This document shows, piece by piece, positions 46,546-60,337 of a stretch of 64,000 nt of DNA (positions are counted from its first letter, which is position 1; every line of letters begins with the position of its first letter). Source of the DNA: Unio delphinus (lineage: Eukaryota; Mollusca; Bivalvia; Unionida; Unionidae). The position numbers and the translations under genes are program-made. The notes below the pieces were generated by a model, which worked only from the letters and a program-made list of their open reading frames with translations, was not told where the DNA came from and did not search any database. The stretch spans positions 2,193,501-2,257,500 of the forward strand of contig JAQISU010000345.1 of NCBI GenBank assembly GCA_029339505.1, in the 5' to 3' direction.

Positions 46546-46727
46546 GGTACATAATTAAATACATTACGGAATGCATTTAAGTTATAGCTTTACCATAGTA
46601 AAGTTTAGATGTTAATAATAACAGAGGTATAACATTTCCTTTTTGTATAGCTAAATTATTATCATGTATACTTAACAAGATGACTAATGACTTAGCAGAA
46701 CATCTATATGGTCTTCATTGAAGCAAA

Positions 46728-46783
<56 letters not shown>

Positions 46784-47999
46784 TAATAATAATAATAATA
46801 ATAATAATAGTATTAATAACAGTATTATTATTACTATTATTACTTTTAATATTCATAATAATATTTATAATGAAAATATTAATAATAACATTTTTTTATT
46901 AGTAGTAGTGGTATTAGTTGTAGAATAAATATTAATAATAATATTATTATAATTATTGTTATTATTATTAAATGTTGGATCTTTTCATTTTTATACGCAG
47001 ATTGCATTATCCTTTTCTAAGTTAGTCGGAAAACCTTCAGGCTTGGCAATGTTATTTCAAAGATGTATTGTGCTAAATGAAAATTTGTGATCAACAGCTC
47101 AAAAATAAAGTTGCAAGTTTTAGAATGTACTACTTTGTCTAAAGATTTGTAATGCACTGACGTTAATGAAAGATAAAAATTCTAAATAAGTTTATATCTT
47201 ATGGACTTTGTTATGGCTGTTGGTGGTTCTTTCCCGAAACATGTATTACTTTGGTGGAGTGAGCTAAAAGGGCGATATATTTACTTCAAAATAACTTAAT
47301 AAATTTGCACATTAAAAAACAAGCCATTTAAAGAATCTTTATGACAGACTAATAGCGCTAATCTCAACATATTGTTGCCATGTTTGGGGATTTTTTTATT
47401 TCTAAATGCATTTACTATTTTGAAAAACATATGAGGTGTGAAATAAATATGAAATACGGTTTTATTTATGCTCATTTAGGGTGCACGACAATAATAGTAA
47501 ATAGATTTTTTTATTCTGCAAATTACTGGTCTAAGCCATTAGACGCAAAGGAAGAGTGTACAGATCAATATAATGATACAATCTAGAAGCTCTAGCCAAT
47601 AAATTTTACTAAGATTTATTGTCAAAATTTGCATTACGTCTGAATTAATCAAGCGATAGCTAACACAGACATACTGTTACATTCATTTAAATTTAAGCTA
47701 TCGGAAAAATGTATCCAAAGTTGAATTGATCTTCTGAAGAACATTAGTTGAAAATTATTTGGTGTAACTAATGCAAGTTTAAGATAAAAAATTACGCTGA
47801 CAGCATCTATTCTTTTAAATGCGGAAATTCTGTTGCTAAATGCATCGTAATGCATCGTATCCTATAAAGAACTTTATATATACTCAAACTCACTATTCAT
47901 AAACAAATCTAAACAAATATATCTACCCAAACTCACTATTCATAAACAAATCTTAGAAGCCGATAAGAAGAACGTCACAAACATAGTCCATTTAGCAAA
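46546..47999. other. Host DNA, no gene supported
   Basis: AT-rich sequence with a (TAA)n microsatellite at 46728-46810 and a 48-bp near-duplication at 47880-47950 (CAAACTCACTATTCATAAAC twice). Confidence 0.5.
46728..46810. repeat. (TAA)n microsatellite
   Basis: About 27 units with one AAA interruption; the poly-Asn/poly-Ile frames here are not genes. Confidence 0.95.
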
Positions 48000-48917
48000 T
48001 TATCCCACTACTGCACTAAGATCACGGAGAATTCCAGCTGCAAAGAACTCTTCGAGATTACTAACAAACTAATGGCAAGGAAACAATGTACACAACTTCC
48101 AACTACCTTCTTCCCAGTCGACTTTTCCGGGCCTATCCGCAAATTGTTCCGTGACGGGGTACAAGCCATTAGAGATAAGCTTGATATCACAATTCAAATT
48201 GACTCGTCGTCACCAAACAGTTGCGAGACAGAATCTCAGCGACAACCGTTAGCAGCATTTGAACCTGTCTCATTGGATTTAGTACAGACATTCGTGACGA
48301 AGAGTGAACCAAAGTCACGTGAAACTTGATCCAATTCCAACATTACTGCTGATTGAGTTCTTAGATCCAATATTTCCTTCACTCACTGATGTCGTTAATA
48401 CATCTCTCTCATGTAAGGAATTCCCATCATTTTTCAAAACTGCCATTGTAAAGCAACTGCTGAAGAAGTCAACACTCGACCATAACGATTAAAATAACTA
48501 CCGCCCAGTTTCTAATCTCCCATTCATATAAACAATCTTAGAAAATGTTGTTCTAACACAACTTGTATCTCATCTAAATTCAAAGAGTCTTTTTAGTAAT
48601 ATCCAGTCTGCATATCGCCCTTGTGAAAGTACTGAAACTAGTCTTCTGAAAGTAGTTATTATGACATTCTCTCTGCTTTGGAAAACGGGAAAGATTACAG
48701 TTCTCACCCTCCTTGATTTGGCAGCAGCATTAGACACAATATACCATGATATATGACTTCAGTCTTCAGTAGATATTTGGCATTCACAATACAGCCTTTC
48801 TGCAGTTCAATCCATACCTAGTCAACGGGACACAAATTGTATCTACAAATGGAATACACTCCAGCCCAATTGATCTATGTTGTGGTGTTCCACAGGGTTC
48901 ATTTCGTGGACCGGACT
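48000..48917 (+). pseudogene. LINE fragment, same family as 21184-23143
   Basis: Frames with stops give NYRPVSNL, SAYRPCEST, VSTNGIHSSPIDLCCGVPQGS, the reverse transcriptase palm of the CR1/jockey-like family also seen on the minus strand at 21.2-23.1 kb. It stops being that family at about 48917. Confidence 0.75.
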
Positions 48918-49722
48918 CAGCTCTCATGTGTCATATATCATCATCCAGTGTTTCAGTCAGCATTGCAGGGCATAACATCACCAACCTCCGCTTTGCAGAC
49001 GACATTGATGGGCTGGCAGGCAATGAGGATGAGCTTGCCACCTTAGTGAAGAACCTGTATGAAACATATTCCAGATTTGACATGGAGATAAGTGCCAATA
49101 AGACAAAGCTGATGACGAATAGTGGCAAACAAATCTCAACCAAGATTAAAGTCAGAGGACAGGAACTGGAAACAGTGGGCCAATTCAAATATAATGGTTC
49201 CATAATCACGGAGGAGGAATCATGAGCAGGAAGTTTGTCACAAGCAGCACAAACAGTGGCAACTATGTCAAGGCCATCTGGAGAGACAAGAATATCTGTC
49301 TGAAAACTAAAATCAGACTATTGAGAGCACTAGTCATCTCAGTCTTTCTGTATTCACGCGAGGCCTGGGCCCTGATAGCAAAATTACAACGAAGAATCCA
49401 GGTACTTGAAATGAGATTCTACAGAACCATCCTTGGCATCTCATACATGGACCACATCACAAATGAAAAAGTGTGTAACACCATCAGGCACAAAGTAGGC
49501 CATTATAAAGACCTCCTCACCACTGTCAAAAAGAGAAAGCTGAAATGGTATGGCAATGTCACTAGAGCCAACAGTCTATTCACAACAGTACTGCGGGTAG
49601 TGTCCAAGGTAGTTGAAGGAGAGGTAGACAGAGAAAAACGTGGAGTGACATCATCACAGAATGGACCAGGAAACGTTTTGCAGAGACACAGGCATTGGCA
49701 CATGATCGAGACAAGTTGAGGG
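48918..49722 (+). pseudogene. 3' part of a different LINE reverse transcriptase
   Basis: LRFADDIDGLAGNEDELATLV (the catalytic ADD box), MEISANKTKLM, VGQFKYNGSIITEE, then after a frameshift near 49222 KTKIRLLRALVISVFLYSREAW, RFYRTILGISYMDHITNEKV, KKRKLKWYGNVTRA. This is the C-terminal region of the common invertebrate endonuclease-reverse transcriptase LINEs. Broken by one frameshift and 5'-truncated at the join with the other LINE. Confidence 0.85.
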
Positions 49723-49777
49723 AACCGGTCAAATGATCAGCAGCACAGTGCCTCAACGACCAGACTAGATCAAGAGA

Positions 49778-50010
<233 letters not shown>

Positions 50011-50685
50011 CATATTGTGGCCATTGATAAAACAGAAATCTATTTTCCCTTACTGGGATGTTTAGTAACTGAATCTGCTAATTTCATTTGCATTGAGCTG
50101 CATATGCATGCATATTCGTTTCCTTTTTATATTGTGCACTACAGACAACATAACCTTGTTTGTTTCTGTACTATCCGTCGTGCAATTCAAGTAACTGAAA
50201 ATATGCAATCGCAGTCATTTTTGTCAACTGCGGTTTGCTGTATTTTCTGTCGTTTAATTTAATCCAGTTAATTGAAAAGATGTATTCACACATTCCGTTT
50301 GGTCTCCTGCTGTTTTCTGTAATATCCGTCGTTCAATTCCATTAAATAAAAATATAACCGCACAGTCTGTCTCGGATATTGTTATTTACAATACTATCCT
50401 TCTTTCAATAAAATATATATCCATACAGTCCTTTTGGAGTATTGAATTACTAACCCTGCCACATCAACATCAGCAAAACCAACAACATCAACACCAAACC
50501 ATCAACAACAACACGAACTATTACTACTGCTACTACTCGATATTATCATGTGTAGTTGGATTTCAGGGGTTGAGAGGTTTGCCTCGTATCATGTATGAAT
50601 ATCTTCAGCAGCCATCTACCACTTGGAAACTGGACCAGGCCTAAGGCTATGTGAGCGGTTAGTATAATCTTCAACAAAACTTGTT
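50011..50685. other. Host DNA, imperfect internal repeats
   Basis: About three degenerate 90-bp repeats with CTGTATTTTCTGTCGT-like, TTTAATTCCAATTAAA-like and AGTC(C/A)GTTTGG-like parts between 50090 and 50440. No gene. Confidence 0.4.
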
Positions 50686-51085
50686 TACAAATGCTCAGAA
50701 AGATGCCAAAAATTGTTTATGTATGATCAGAAAGATGCCAAAAATTGTTTATGTATGATCAGAAAGATGCCAAAAATTGTTTATGTATGATCAGAAAGAT
50801 GCCAAAAATTGTTTATGTATGATCAGAAAGATGCCAAAAGTTGTTTATGTATGATCAGAAAGATGCCAAAAGTTGTTTATGAATACCCAGAAAGATGCCA
50901 GAAATTGTTTTTGAATGCTCAGAAAGATGCCAAATATTGTTTATGAATACACAGAAAGATGCCAAAATATTTTATAAATGCTCAGAAAGATGCCAAGACG
51001 TGTTTATGAATGCTCAGAAAGATGCCAAAATTGTTTGTGAATGCTCAGAAAGATGCCAATAATTGTTTAAGAATGCTCAGAAGTA
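50686..51085. repeat. 32-bp minisatellite
   Basis: About 12 copies of a unit with CAGAAAGATGCCAAAAATTG and TTTATGTATGAT. Copies diverge toward the right end. Confidence 0.9.
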
Positions 51086-51448
51086 CCAATAAAGTTGCTT
51101 ATAGTGCTTATAAAGTGCCATGAAAATTGCTCACGAATGCCCAGAAATGTGCCATAAATATATATAAGAATAGCTCATTTATCCATAGCCTGTACCCATC
51201 CTTTACAACAAAACTGAATTGCGGACATACCTCGAAAGCTTTACGAAGATTTAATCATCTGTACCAGCCATTACAGACTTAACAAGTTGTACCTTCCTCA
51301 CAGATTTCATTGCTCTATCTGTGCTCAACTTTATTATGATAAGTACTTTGAGGTATTAATCTTCGTTAAATGATCACAACACCACCACGCATACACCCCC
51401 CCCCACACACACACACACCGAACCCACCGCCACACCCATATACATACT

Positions 51449-51489
<41 letters not shown>

Positions 51490-51499
51490 TAATAACAAC

Positions 51500-51557
<58 letters not shown>
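51449..51557. repeat. (TAA)n microsatellite
   Basis: About 35 AAT units with AAC interruptions, just inside the intron after the LamG exon (minus strand). Confidence 0.95.
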
Positions 51558-51583
51558 GTAACACAAAGCATCAATGAACTTGC

Positions 51584-52270
51584 CTGATAAACTTGGCCAA
51601 TTATCGGTACTACATGTGTCTTGTATGTTTGCGATTTCCTTTGGCTTATTGAATACATTGTTCAGGATATTCAAGCACGTGATTCGCCCAGTAAAGTACC
51701 TACTCTCAACGTCCTGAGAACCACCGATTCGAAGCGTTCCTGGCAGTGCCGTCTCAAAGTCGTCTGGATAATTGTTGTCGTCGTCCAGCACTAACGTGGA
51801 ATTTATTATGATTGCTAATTTACCGTTACTCTTGTCACGTGATACAGAAAGAGCAATCCATTGGTCGGATCCGATTTTGCCTGGGAAAGAAACAGTTCCG
51901 TAGTTCTCGGTCCCATTTCCTCCTGTATAGGAAACAATTAATGTGCTTCCATTCAGAACAATTTTGATGTCGCTGTTAAGGGTTGACCAGTTTGACGCTT
52001 TATAGTGCAAAATCGTTCCTTGAAGAGGCTCTTGCGGATACACAAATAACACAAATGTTATGTCGTCAGTGATTAGGCCAGTTGGTATGGGTATATCAAT
52101 GTAAGAATTTCGACACCCTTTTATCAAGAAGGAGTCATATAGTAAGTCTGGGTGACCACTTGCGTATCCGACATTTCCCTTCACCCCAGATAACTTTTTG
52201 GCGGCGATCTCCATCACTTCTATTTTTTTTCCAAGCGGGTATGTGTAGGTAGAATCAAAAGAGTGAATTT
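51584..52270 (-). CDS. Host gene exon 2: LamG-like domain
   Basis: 687 bp, a multiple of three, phase 1 at both ends. Acceptor TTTTTTTCCAG before 52270; donor CAG|GCAAGT after 51584, a GC-AG site of the strong type. The 229 codons give EIHSFDSTYTYPLGKK, CRNSYIDIPIPTG, ITFVLFVYPQEPLQGTILHYK, GSDQWIALSVSRD and GTLRIGGSQD...YFTGRITCLNI, a concanavalin-like/LamG fold. Several Asn-x-Ser/Thr sites suit a secreted protein. It joins upstream to the signal-peptide exon at 57176 and downstream to the PAN exon at 15360, all in phase 1. Confidence 0.75.
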
Positions 52271-52623
52271 CTGGAAAAAAATAATTAAATGTTTTTAAAT
52301 AATCACATAAATTTATCCGTGCGTTATTTGCATAAAAGAAAATTACCAGACAATTCGATAGTTGATACATTTACTTGCAGGAATCCAAATACTGGAAATC
52401 TGGCACGTAATCAATTATACGAACTATATTATTAAAAAATTGTATTTGAAACTGAAACAAGAACCACGAACAAGTTGTTTACATGGATGTTGGCAGAAAG
52501 TTTCTTTTCTGTTGGGAAATATTGTACAATGATACCCTGACATTTGTTGTATGATCATAGTGTATTTTTATTGTTTGTTTGTTAGATTCAAATTTAGCAT
52601 TTTAAGTTTAAGATTCGTTCATT

Positions 52624-53335
52624 GTGGTGGGGGTGAACATTACTTTACAGAATAAACACCAGGTGTTGACCTCATTTCTGACCTGGCTTCAGAGTTGTAA
52701 ACAAGCTGTTAAAATGATTGGATGGTTCCAAGGACATTATGGAGCTTTATATATAAACATCTTTCTATTTTTAATTGGATCATGTGAGTTTTTGAACGTA
52801 AATTTGTTTTAATAGATTCTAGAAGATCACGTGACCCCATTCTTGTTTACGTAAAAACAGGTATATAAACTATGTTTTGGAGCGAGCTATTCAGTAGAAG
52901 TTGGGCTTTTAGAATACTAAGTTGTGTGTCGTTTTGAGTTATTTTAAATTACCTTGTACTGGAAATTATGTCAATTCATTTGGATCAAGAGGAATTATTT
53001 TGTTATTTATCTGGAAAAGAATTGTGCTCATAGATTTTTATTACTAAGAACTGACTTCATCAAGTGACATCGTCTTCCATCTTGGATACTTAGCTGGGAT
53101 TCGAACTTGGAATTATTTGGACATTTTATTACCAGGACTTTTGCAATTTCTGTAGTGGATAATATTTTGAATTATTTTGGATTAGTTTTGGAATTGATTC
53201 TTAAAACCGTAAGTTTATTTTTCTTTTATGGAAAATATGTGTACTCAATAAATTGTTTATTAAGTTTTTACAAGATTGTTATTTTCACTCTTTCTGTGTT
53301 ACTGTTTATTCGAGCCTAAGCATGCAACAATATGC
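52624..53335 (+). repeat. Possible solo LTR or dispersed repeat
   Basis: It has TATATAAAC at about 52863, a following GAGCGAGCTATTCAG, AATAAA at about 53247 and ends CCTAAGCATGCAACA. A diverged relative lies at about 57790-58578, sharing CATCGTCTTCCATCT, TTGGATTAGTTTTGG and the AACA end. No clear flanking duplication was found. Confidence 0.4.
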
Positions 53336-53499
53336 CCATTAATCGAATTGTCTAAAATCAAAGTTTTTGAGTGTATTTTTTAAATCAGATATTGATTACT
53401 TGATATATTTAATCATTTTCTTAAGGAAAAGTTGTACAAGTCATGTAAGCCAATTAAACGTTTTCTGGATCATGCATGAACAACACTGAACATCTTGTC

Positions 53500-54025
53500 G
53501 ATAAAGTTAGTGGTAATTTGTATGGTGAATATTTTCGAAAGGTACAAAGTTAATGGTAATTGGTATTGTGAAAAGTTCCGAATGGTACAAAGTTAGTGGT
53601 AATTGGTATTGTGAAGATTTTCAAAAGGTACAAAGTTAGTGGTAATTGGTATCGTGAAAAGTTCCGAATGGTACAAAGTTAGTGGTAATTGGTATCGTGA
53701 AGATTTTCGAAAGGTACAAAGTTAGTGGTAATTGGTATCGTGAAATGTTCCGAAAGGTACAAAGTTAGTGGTAATTGGTATGGTGAAGATTTTCGAAAGG
53801 TACAAAGTTAGTGGTATTTGGTATTGTGAAGATTTTCGAAAGGTACAAAGTTAGTGGTAATTAGTATGGTAAAGATTTTCGAAAGGTATAAAGTTGGTGG
53901 TAATTGATATTGTGAAGATTTTCGAAAGGTACAAAGTTAGTGGAAATTGGTATGGTGAATATTTTCGAAAGGTACAAAGTTAGTGGTATTTGGTATTGTG
54001 AATATTTTCGAAAGGTACAAAGTGA
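53500..54025. repeat. Minisatellite, about 42-bp unit
   Basis: About 12 copies of a unit with GGTACAAAGTTAGTGGTAAT, TGGTAT and GTGAAGATTTTCGAAA. Two sub-types alternate (GAAAAGTTCCGAA versus GAAGATTTTCGAAA). Confidence 0.9.
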
Positions 54026-57000
54026 TCAACCATATCTAATAGAAAATATTAAATTGAAGATATGCGATCAAGAAAACTTGGAGTGCGAATTTTAATTGTT
54101 GATAATTGTCATGGAGAGTTATATAAGCCTACAAATCTTATTTAAATTGCTCGTTTACCCATTTCACCAAGGATGACAATATGAGACGCGGTAGCGGAAA
54201 AAGCTGGTCCAGTGAGATAGTTGCAGTTCAGATTTCGATGTCGTGTATAGAAAAATCCAATATTACGCTTCGTATCCGAGCTGCGTGTCTTTAAAGTTCC
54301 ATATTCTTGATCGATATTTTATATTTTATATTTTATAGTGGTGGTTTAAAGTTTTTTCTTCTGATGTCGACGTTTTACAGTATATATTTTGAATTACACA
54401 GATGTGGTTGAAATTTCAATATCATAAGTCGAGAATCCCTAATAGACACGTTGAATGTAAATGTTTGTGATAAAAGTTACATTTCATATGGCGAGTATTC
54501 AGATTTCACCTGCTGAATTTCACAGCAAGGAAAAACAGCCTCGATGTTTAAAAGTAACGAGGTCCGTTCACGAGAATTTTTCAACATGTAAATGGCAACT
54601 TCCAAAATGTAAATGCATTAATGTAATGGTGCCTCATAACCGAATACACGACTGGTATATCTTAACCCTCGATATATTTTGAATTGTTAATGTGGATATT
54701 GTGTAATGCTACTTTTAACACTAATTCATCATTTTACCATATAAAAATAGCGATTCTGACGAGCACAATAAAATGCCCAACCACAGCAGTGTAATTCAAC
54801 CGATACGGTCTGAAAACTCAACATGTGAAATGGAACGTTCAGTACAAGCAATGTAATTCAACGTGCTAAGTCGAAACGCTCGATATATGACATTAACATT
54901 TCAACAACAGCCGTGTAATTCAGAAGATAGAGTTTAAAATCTTGACATTGTTATATAATTTTCAAATCACTCCTGTGTAATTAAGAAATGAGATCTAAAT
55001 ACTCAACATATTAAATGGAACTTTTAACATAAACGCATTAAAGCAATATGCAAATTAGGACATTTCGATGCATGACATTAAAATTTCAACCACCACCGTC
55101 TTATTCAAGCGACACAATCTAAATCCCTGACATAGAAAATAAACCTTTCACCCACTACTGTTTAATTCAACAGATACAGTGAAAAATCTCGACCTAGAAA
55201 ATGGAACTTTAAAGACAAGGATTTTTGATGCAACATATGAAATTAGAATAGTGGACATATGACATTAAAATTTCAACGGCAACGTTCTGATTGGACCAGC
55301 TTTTCTCCGCTATGGCGGGTCATATGACAACTTTGCTTATTAAATAATTATACCCATTTTCATACAAGTAAATTTAAGTTAACGAATGTAAGCTTGTAAA
55401 TAAGCAATGCAAAAAATTATTAAACGCTCAGAAACAATCTACTCAGGTCTTCATAATAAACAAATAATCATCGATTTAAAACCTCATTTGCCCAAATTGT
55501 GCGGTTCTGTGTCATTGTGCTAACTCAAATACATAAAATCAAAACTTAAGAAAACTTACCGATACAAATACCATTCAAATAGATAAAAATATAATCCTGT
55601 CATTTTTACATAGATTGAAACCTGCCTACCAAATTTAATTTGAGTAATTCTTTGCATAGGTTCGATAATGATGTAAACACTTTAAAAAAATCAAGGTCTC
55701 AAAAGTAAATTAACAATTTTAACACAATCAAATCAGATCTAATTCAAAGAGATATGAATATTGATACGAAGTGCCTACTAAACTATTGTATTTAACCTAA
55801 CAGTGCCAACAAATTTCCAGGACGAACAGGATAATGCCAAAATAACACCACCGCGAAATTGCTATGGGGGACATCAATATTTTGTAATTTTGGTGAAGTT
55901 TCGGTGCTTTCAATGTTTGGGGCATACATTCAACTACATAACAATAGAAATATAGATGTCGCTGAAGGTAGTGCATTTTAGGGTAATAGTGTCACACTCA
56001 CATTAAAGACGTAATCGTTTACTCTGAAGTATATAGCAACATGGTGTTCAGTTCTCCATGATGCTGATATGCAAGTCGTGTACGGTATGATTTTAATGAA
56101 GGCCTTAACCGGAAGCTGAAGAAGAAGAGGTCGAGTAACTCAGATTTTCTTTTCATGACGTAATGTCAAACGAATATTAAGCTTTTAATTTTTGATGAAG
56201 AAATAACATATGGTATATGGTAGAAAAAATCAAAGTGGTTTAATGGTATGAAGCCAAAACGTTTTTGTACTGAAATTGTATAAAGAACCTGTGTTCAGGA
56301 CGGGCAATTACACTAGTTAATAGTGTATGTATTAATCAGTCTCTGTTCAACTGATGAAGATGAAGGAGTACACAAACTGAAAAATACTAAGGGTATTTTA
56401 ATAACACCGACATTGAGTTAAACAGATCGATCAAGAATGAAAACATCCATGCACCAATACACAGATCCATCATTCAATATATCTTTCCACCCGTCCAAGA
56501 AGAAAGTCAACGATAAAAAAAGAACTGGTTGGTAATTATGATGATGATGACGACGACGAGGATGATGATGCGAGGATGATGATTATGCACAGTAAATTGG
56601 AAAATAATGATCAAAACAGTTGTATGCAACCTTACTGTTTCTGTGTCTTCTCAGACACTTAATGCATAAAGTATCAACGATAGAAATTACTTCGGGTTTA
56701 AATTCAACTCGACGAAAATATACAGATTTTATCAAAGCTAGCAATTAATTGTTGCCTCGTTATACAAGTGTAATAACATTTGTTTAGAAAAGTCGTCCCC
56801 TAAGTACTTGAAATTTGTTCAAATTCCGATTCTATTAAACTATTGAAGATAATTTATACTGTCCTCTGACAGTGTTGTAGTACTGATTCGAACAAAGGAA
56901 TATTCGTAACCTGGGATCAGTTTTCTTTCCATTTCACAAATTTAGAAGAACAAACACATTTTATTTATTATGACTGCAATATTTCCCTATGCAAATGAAA

Positions 57001-57175
57001 GGAATATTTGTTTTTAGCAAAGCAATACAAACAGCCAGATTCCGTTACAATTTTCTATAGAACAATAAGATGCAGTTGATCTAACAGCGTGATTCTACCT
57101 AACTGAACATTCAACATAATTGCAAATATCAATTAGGATATTAAATCCAATGTTGATCATTTGAGCTACACGTAC

Positions 57176-57224
57176 CTGTTAGGGAAAACTGCAGAAACAG
57201 GCACAAACATAACACTACATCCAT
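57176..57224 (-). CDS. Host gene exon 1 (coding part): signal peptide
   Basis: ATG at 57222-57224; 49 coding bases give MDVVLCLCLFLQFSLTG, a short hydrophobic secretion signal, ending at donor ACAG|GTACGT (57176). It ends in phase 1, matching exon 2. Assembled over three exons the frame is 1,017 bp (338 residues). The upstream region has no clear TATA. Exon joining is inferred, not observed. Confidence 0.6.
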
Positions 57225-57567
57225 GGCGTTCTAGTTCAATTCTCCAACTCGGGAAGCTTTCAACTGTGCTTGTCCGTTTAGTCAATTGTATTCTAAGTGG
57301 CACTCAGCCAACTGGACAGCGTGCAATAGTCACGTGACGATGTTTTTTTTCGTTTGTTTGTTTTGTTTGTCAAAAACAGCTTCGGGTTTAATAGGGTTTC
57401 GAATTAAATTCATTTAAATAGTTAATTATGTCATTATCACAACTCGAGTATTGCTACACTTAGCAAGTTTGGAATTGAATGAAAAGCACTTGTCCTGAAT
57501 TCGTTCTGGATAAATAACCGGCAAAAAGAAATAATATATCACTGAAAAGAAACTCAGAATGAGAACG

Positions 57568-57569
<2 letters not shown>

Positions 57570-57598
<29 letters not shown>

Positions 57599-57680
57599 TG
57601 TATGTATGTATGTATGTATGTATGTATGTATGTATGTATGCATGCATGCATGTATGTATGTATGTATGGATGTATGTATT
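57570..57680. repeat. (TATG)n microsatellite
   Basis: About 26 units with CATG and GGATG interruptions. Confidence 0.95.
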
Positions 57681-57789
57681 CCATGAAATTCATTCACTAG
57701 ATATAATGCATTTTTCTTTAGAAAATCAGTTGAATGAATTCTTCTTTGGCAAACAAGGAATGTTGACATATATCCTGACCTTGATTCAA

Positions 57790-58578
57790 GGTTAGTGGCA
57801 GCCATGTAAACAGGTTTCATTTTTATGTTTTAAAATGATTCGTTGTTTTCAAGTTCAAGATCTGACTAGTGAACGAAGAAGTAAGCAACATTTTTTTTTT
57901 TAAAGTAAAATGATTTGTCCTCGTCAGGGTCATGTTAGGAGTAGGTGAGATAAATAATAGGTGACTCCTTCCGCCTCTTCTTTTCTCTCAATTGCACATT
58001 TTTGGGATTTATTAGAATCTGCGTATTATAAAACGATATAATCTTTATTTTGATGAAACATTCTCAGTTCTGTGCTTTTACATCTGACGTTACGTCATTT
58101 TCTTTAGTTGTAGCCAGTTTTTGAATCCATGTTAACTTTTTCCTCAGTTCATTTGCATTTTAAAGGAGTAATTCGTATCAATAGACACATATTTGATGTG
58201 CTCATACAGAATTTTTGGACAAAGTTTATCAAAATCATATTCGGATTTCCAACACCGGAGTGTTAAATCATGCGATTCTACAAGGAATTATAGATAAACA
58301 CAAAACAGATTTCAGCATACGTCATCGTCTTCCATCTCGCATTTTCGAACAGGCCTCGAACTTTAATCCAATTGAACGTTTCATTAGTAGTACATTTGTA
58401 ATTTAATTAGTGGATTATTCTTGGATTAGTTTTGGATTGATTATGAAAACTGTAAGTTCGTTTCCCATGTTTCCAATCTTTTTCCAGGTAAATAAATTAT
58501 TTGTTAAATTGTATAAAGCTTGCTTTTTTTTCTTCACTTTTTCTTAGTTCCTGTTTTTTAGAGTCTAAACACGTAACA
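57790..58578 (+). repeat. Second copy of LTR-like repeat
   Basis: Shares with 52624-53335 the stretches CATCGTCTTCCATCT, GGATTAGTTTTGGATTGATT and the terminal (C)TAAxCAxGxAACA. More diverged on its left half. Confidence 0.35.
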
Positions 58579-58706
58579 GTTGTGTGTATAGTACAAGCCT
58601 CACGGGTCATGTAGACATTCAACACCGACTATTTCAGCAATGGGTATAATTTTTAGAATTTCATTCTACACACCTTTAAGTGGCAAGTATTCACGTCATT
58701 TAGATT

Positions 58707-58708
<2 letters not shown>

Positions 58709-58793
<85 letters not shown>
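58709..58793. repeat. (AT)n microsatellite
   Basis: About 42 AT units. Confidence 0.95.
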
Positions 58794-58794
<1 letters not shown>

Positions 58795-58805
58795 ATATTA
58801 CCTTG

Positions 58806-58990
58806 AAACGAGTGAATAACGGATATATTTCATAGAGTGAATAACGGATATATTTCATAGCGTGAAGAACGAATATATTTCATAGAGTGAATAACGAATA
58901 TATTTCATAGAGTGAATAGCGGATATATTTCATTGAGTGAATAACGAATATATTTCATAGAGTGAATACCGGATATGTTTCATAGAGTGG
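58806..58990. repeat. 25-bp minisatellite, about 7 copies
   Basis: The unit reads GAGTGAATAACGGATATATT then TCATA, with GAATATA variants. Confidence 0.9.
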
Positions 58991-59974
58991 AAGCAAAACT
59001 GTATTTTTCGAGTGACGAAGCGACGTATGAAAATACTAGAGCATTTCACCCACGAAGTTCCTGTAGTGAAAAAATATTGTTATTTTTTCACTACAGTGAA
59101 ATATCAATCTTATTTTAATTAGAAAATCCAGTAATTCACTGCTTAGCATAAAATAAATAGCCATATTCATTTAGAACGTCATTATTTAGACGCCTTGAGA
59201 GGTTCATACGAGAAAAGCAATGTTTAAGTACGATGACATTTTGGTCGATAGGAGCCTAAAGTTGCAATCCAGTATAATCCGGATTGAATATCGCACTGTG
59301 ATGTCACAATGAAAACTTCGCATATTTATAAACATAATCGTTCTACTCTCGATTGTGAGGATTGTACTCTAACCGCTTATAGTTTGACCCAAGTTTAATA
59401 CATGGCCACCATTGTGAAAGTCCATAGCGATATATATTTATTCGTCTGGAAGTTTCTTGGTGACAGTTAAGGTGCACAGCCTTCGATAATGAGGACTGAA
59501 AATTATTATAATTCTTAATAATATTTTTAACTTAATTCAAAAAGAGTAATTACACGACCCACGTGACTTGTACTATTCAGGTAGGTACATAGTCTGACTA
59601 TATATCCCTGTTTGTTTGTTTGTACCCCCCTACCTATTTCATGACGAAAACGTTTAAAGTGATAAAAAGTGCACAGAACTAAGTCAATTGAATCATTGTT
59701 TTTATAATTTCTCATCTGACTGTGACCAGAATGGCACCAATGATGCCATGCCCAACACCTTTCATGCTTAACTGACTTTTCGTACTAACACGGCGCCATA
59801 TTGTGTACACTATGGGCTAGTCTATTTCCATCAGATAACATAATGACGAAATTCATCCTATTCAGTAACTGCCGGATAATCACGTACTTTACCATAACGT
59901 TAAGAGTTTGGAATTATATCCCTTTGCACACATGAACATAGAAATAAAACCGCTTGTTAAATTCACGTAGAAGG

Positions 59975-60240
59975 CGACCGCTCCGGTAGCCTATTGGTTA
60001 GAGCGTCCGCCCCAAATGTGGGAGGTCGTAGCTTTGAATCCTGGTCGAGTAATACCAAAGACTTATACAAATGGTACTAACAGCTGCCAAGCTATGCGCT
60101 CAGCAGGTATAAGCGTTAGGACTGATCGACCTGGTGTCAGTATCATGTGAATAGGTGGGTCATCTTGCTACATGCCTGCAGCATGATGCCCCAGTGCTAG
60201 ACATTACTTTAAACAGCCACATTGCAGACATTGTATCATT
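59975..60240 (+). repeat. tRNA-derived SINE
   Basis: The head CTCCGGTAGCCTATTGGTTA has a tRNA A box, and GGTCGTAGCTTTGAATCCTG a B box. The body contains ACCTGGTGTCAGTATCATGT and GTGAATAGGTGGGTCAT, resembling conserved SINE cores of animals. Not a functional tRNA: the arms do not pair into a cloverleaf. Confidence 0.7.
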
Positions 60241-60274
60241 AGGACTGGGACATTGTTAAAGTTACGTTAAAAAT

Positions 60275-60280
60275 CACACA

Positions 60281-60330
<50 letters not shown>
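60275..60330. repeat. (CA)n microsatellite
   Basis: About 25 CA units after the SINE; a (GT)n tract follows at 60622-60645. Confidence 0.95.

Positions 60331-60337
<7 letters not shown>

Larger units (their letters stand above)
52271..57175 (-). other. Host gene intron 1
   Basis: Non-coding. Contains LTR-like repeat 52624-53335 and the minisatellite at 53500-54025. The stretch 54100-57175 has no feature I recognise apart from small (GATGAT)-type repeats at about 56540-56585. Confidence 0.5.
57225..59970. other. Host DNA upstream of the host gene
   Basis: Holds the (TATG)n tract, the second LTR-like copy (about 57790-58578), an (AT)n tract and a 25-bp minisatellite, each listed. No gene supported. 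Confidence 0.5.

Noticed and set aside
59990..60070. tRNA gene
   Set aside because: A and B boxes are present but the acceptor and anticodon arms do not pair, and a SINE-like body follows; called a SINE.
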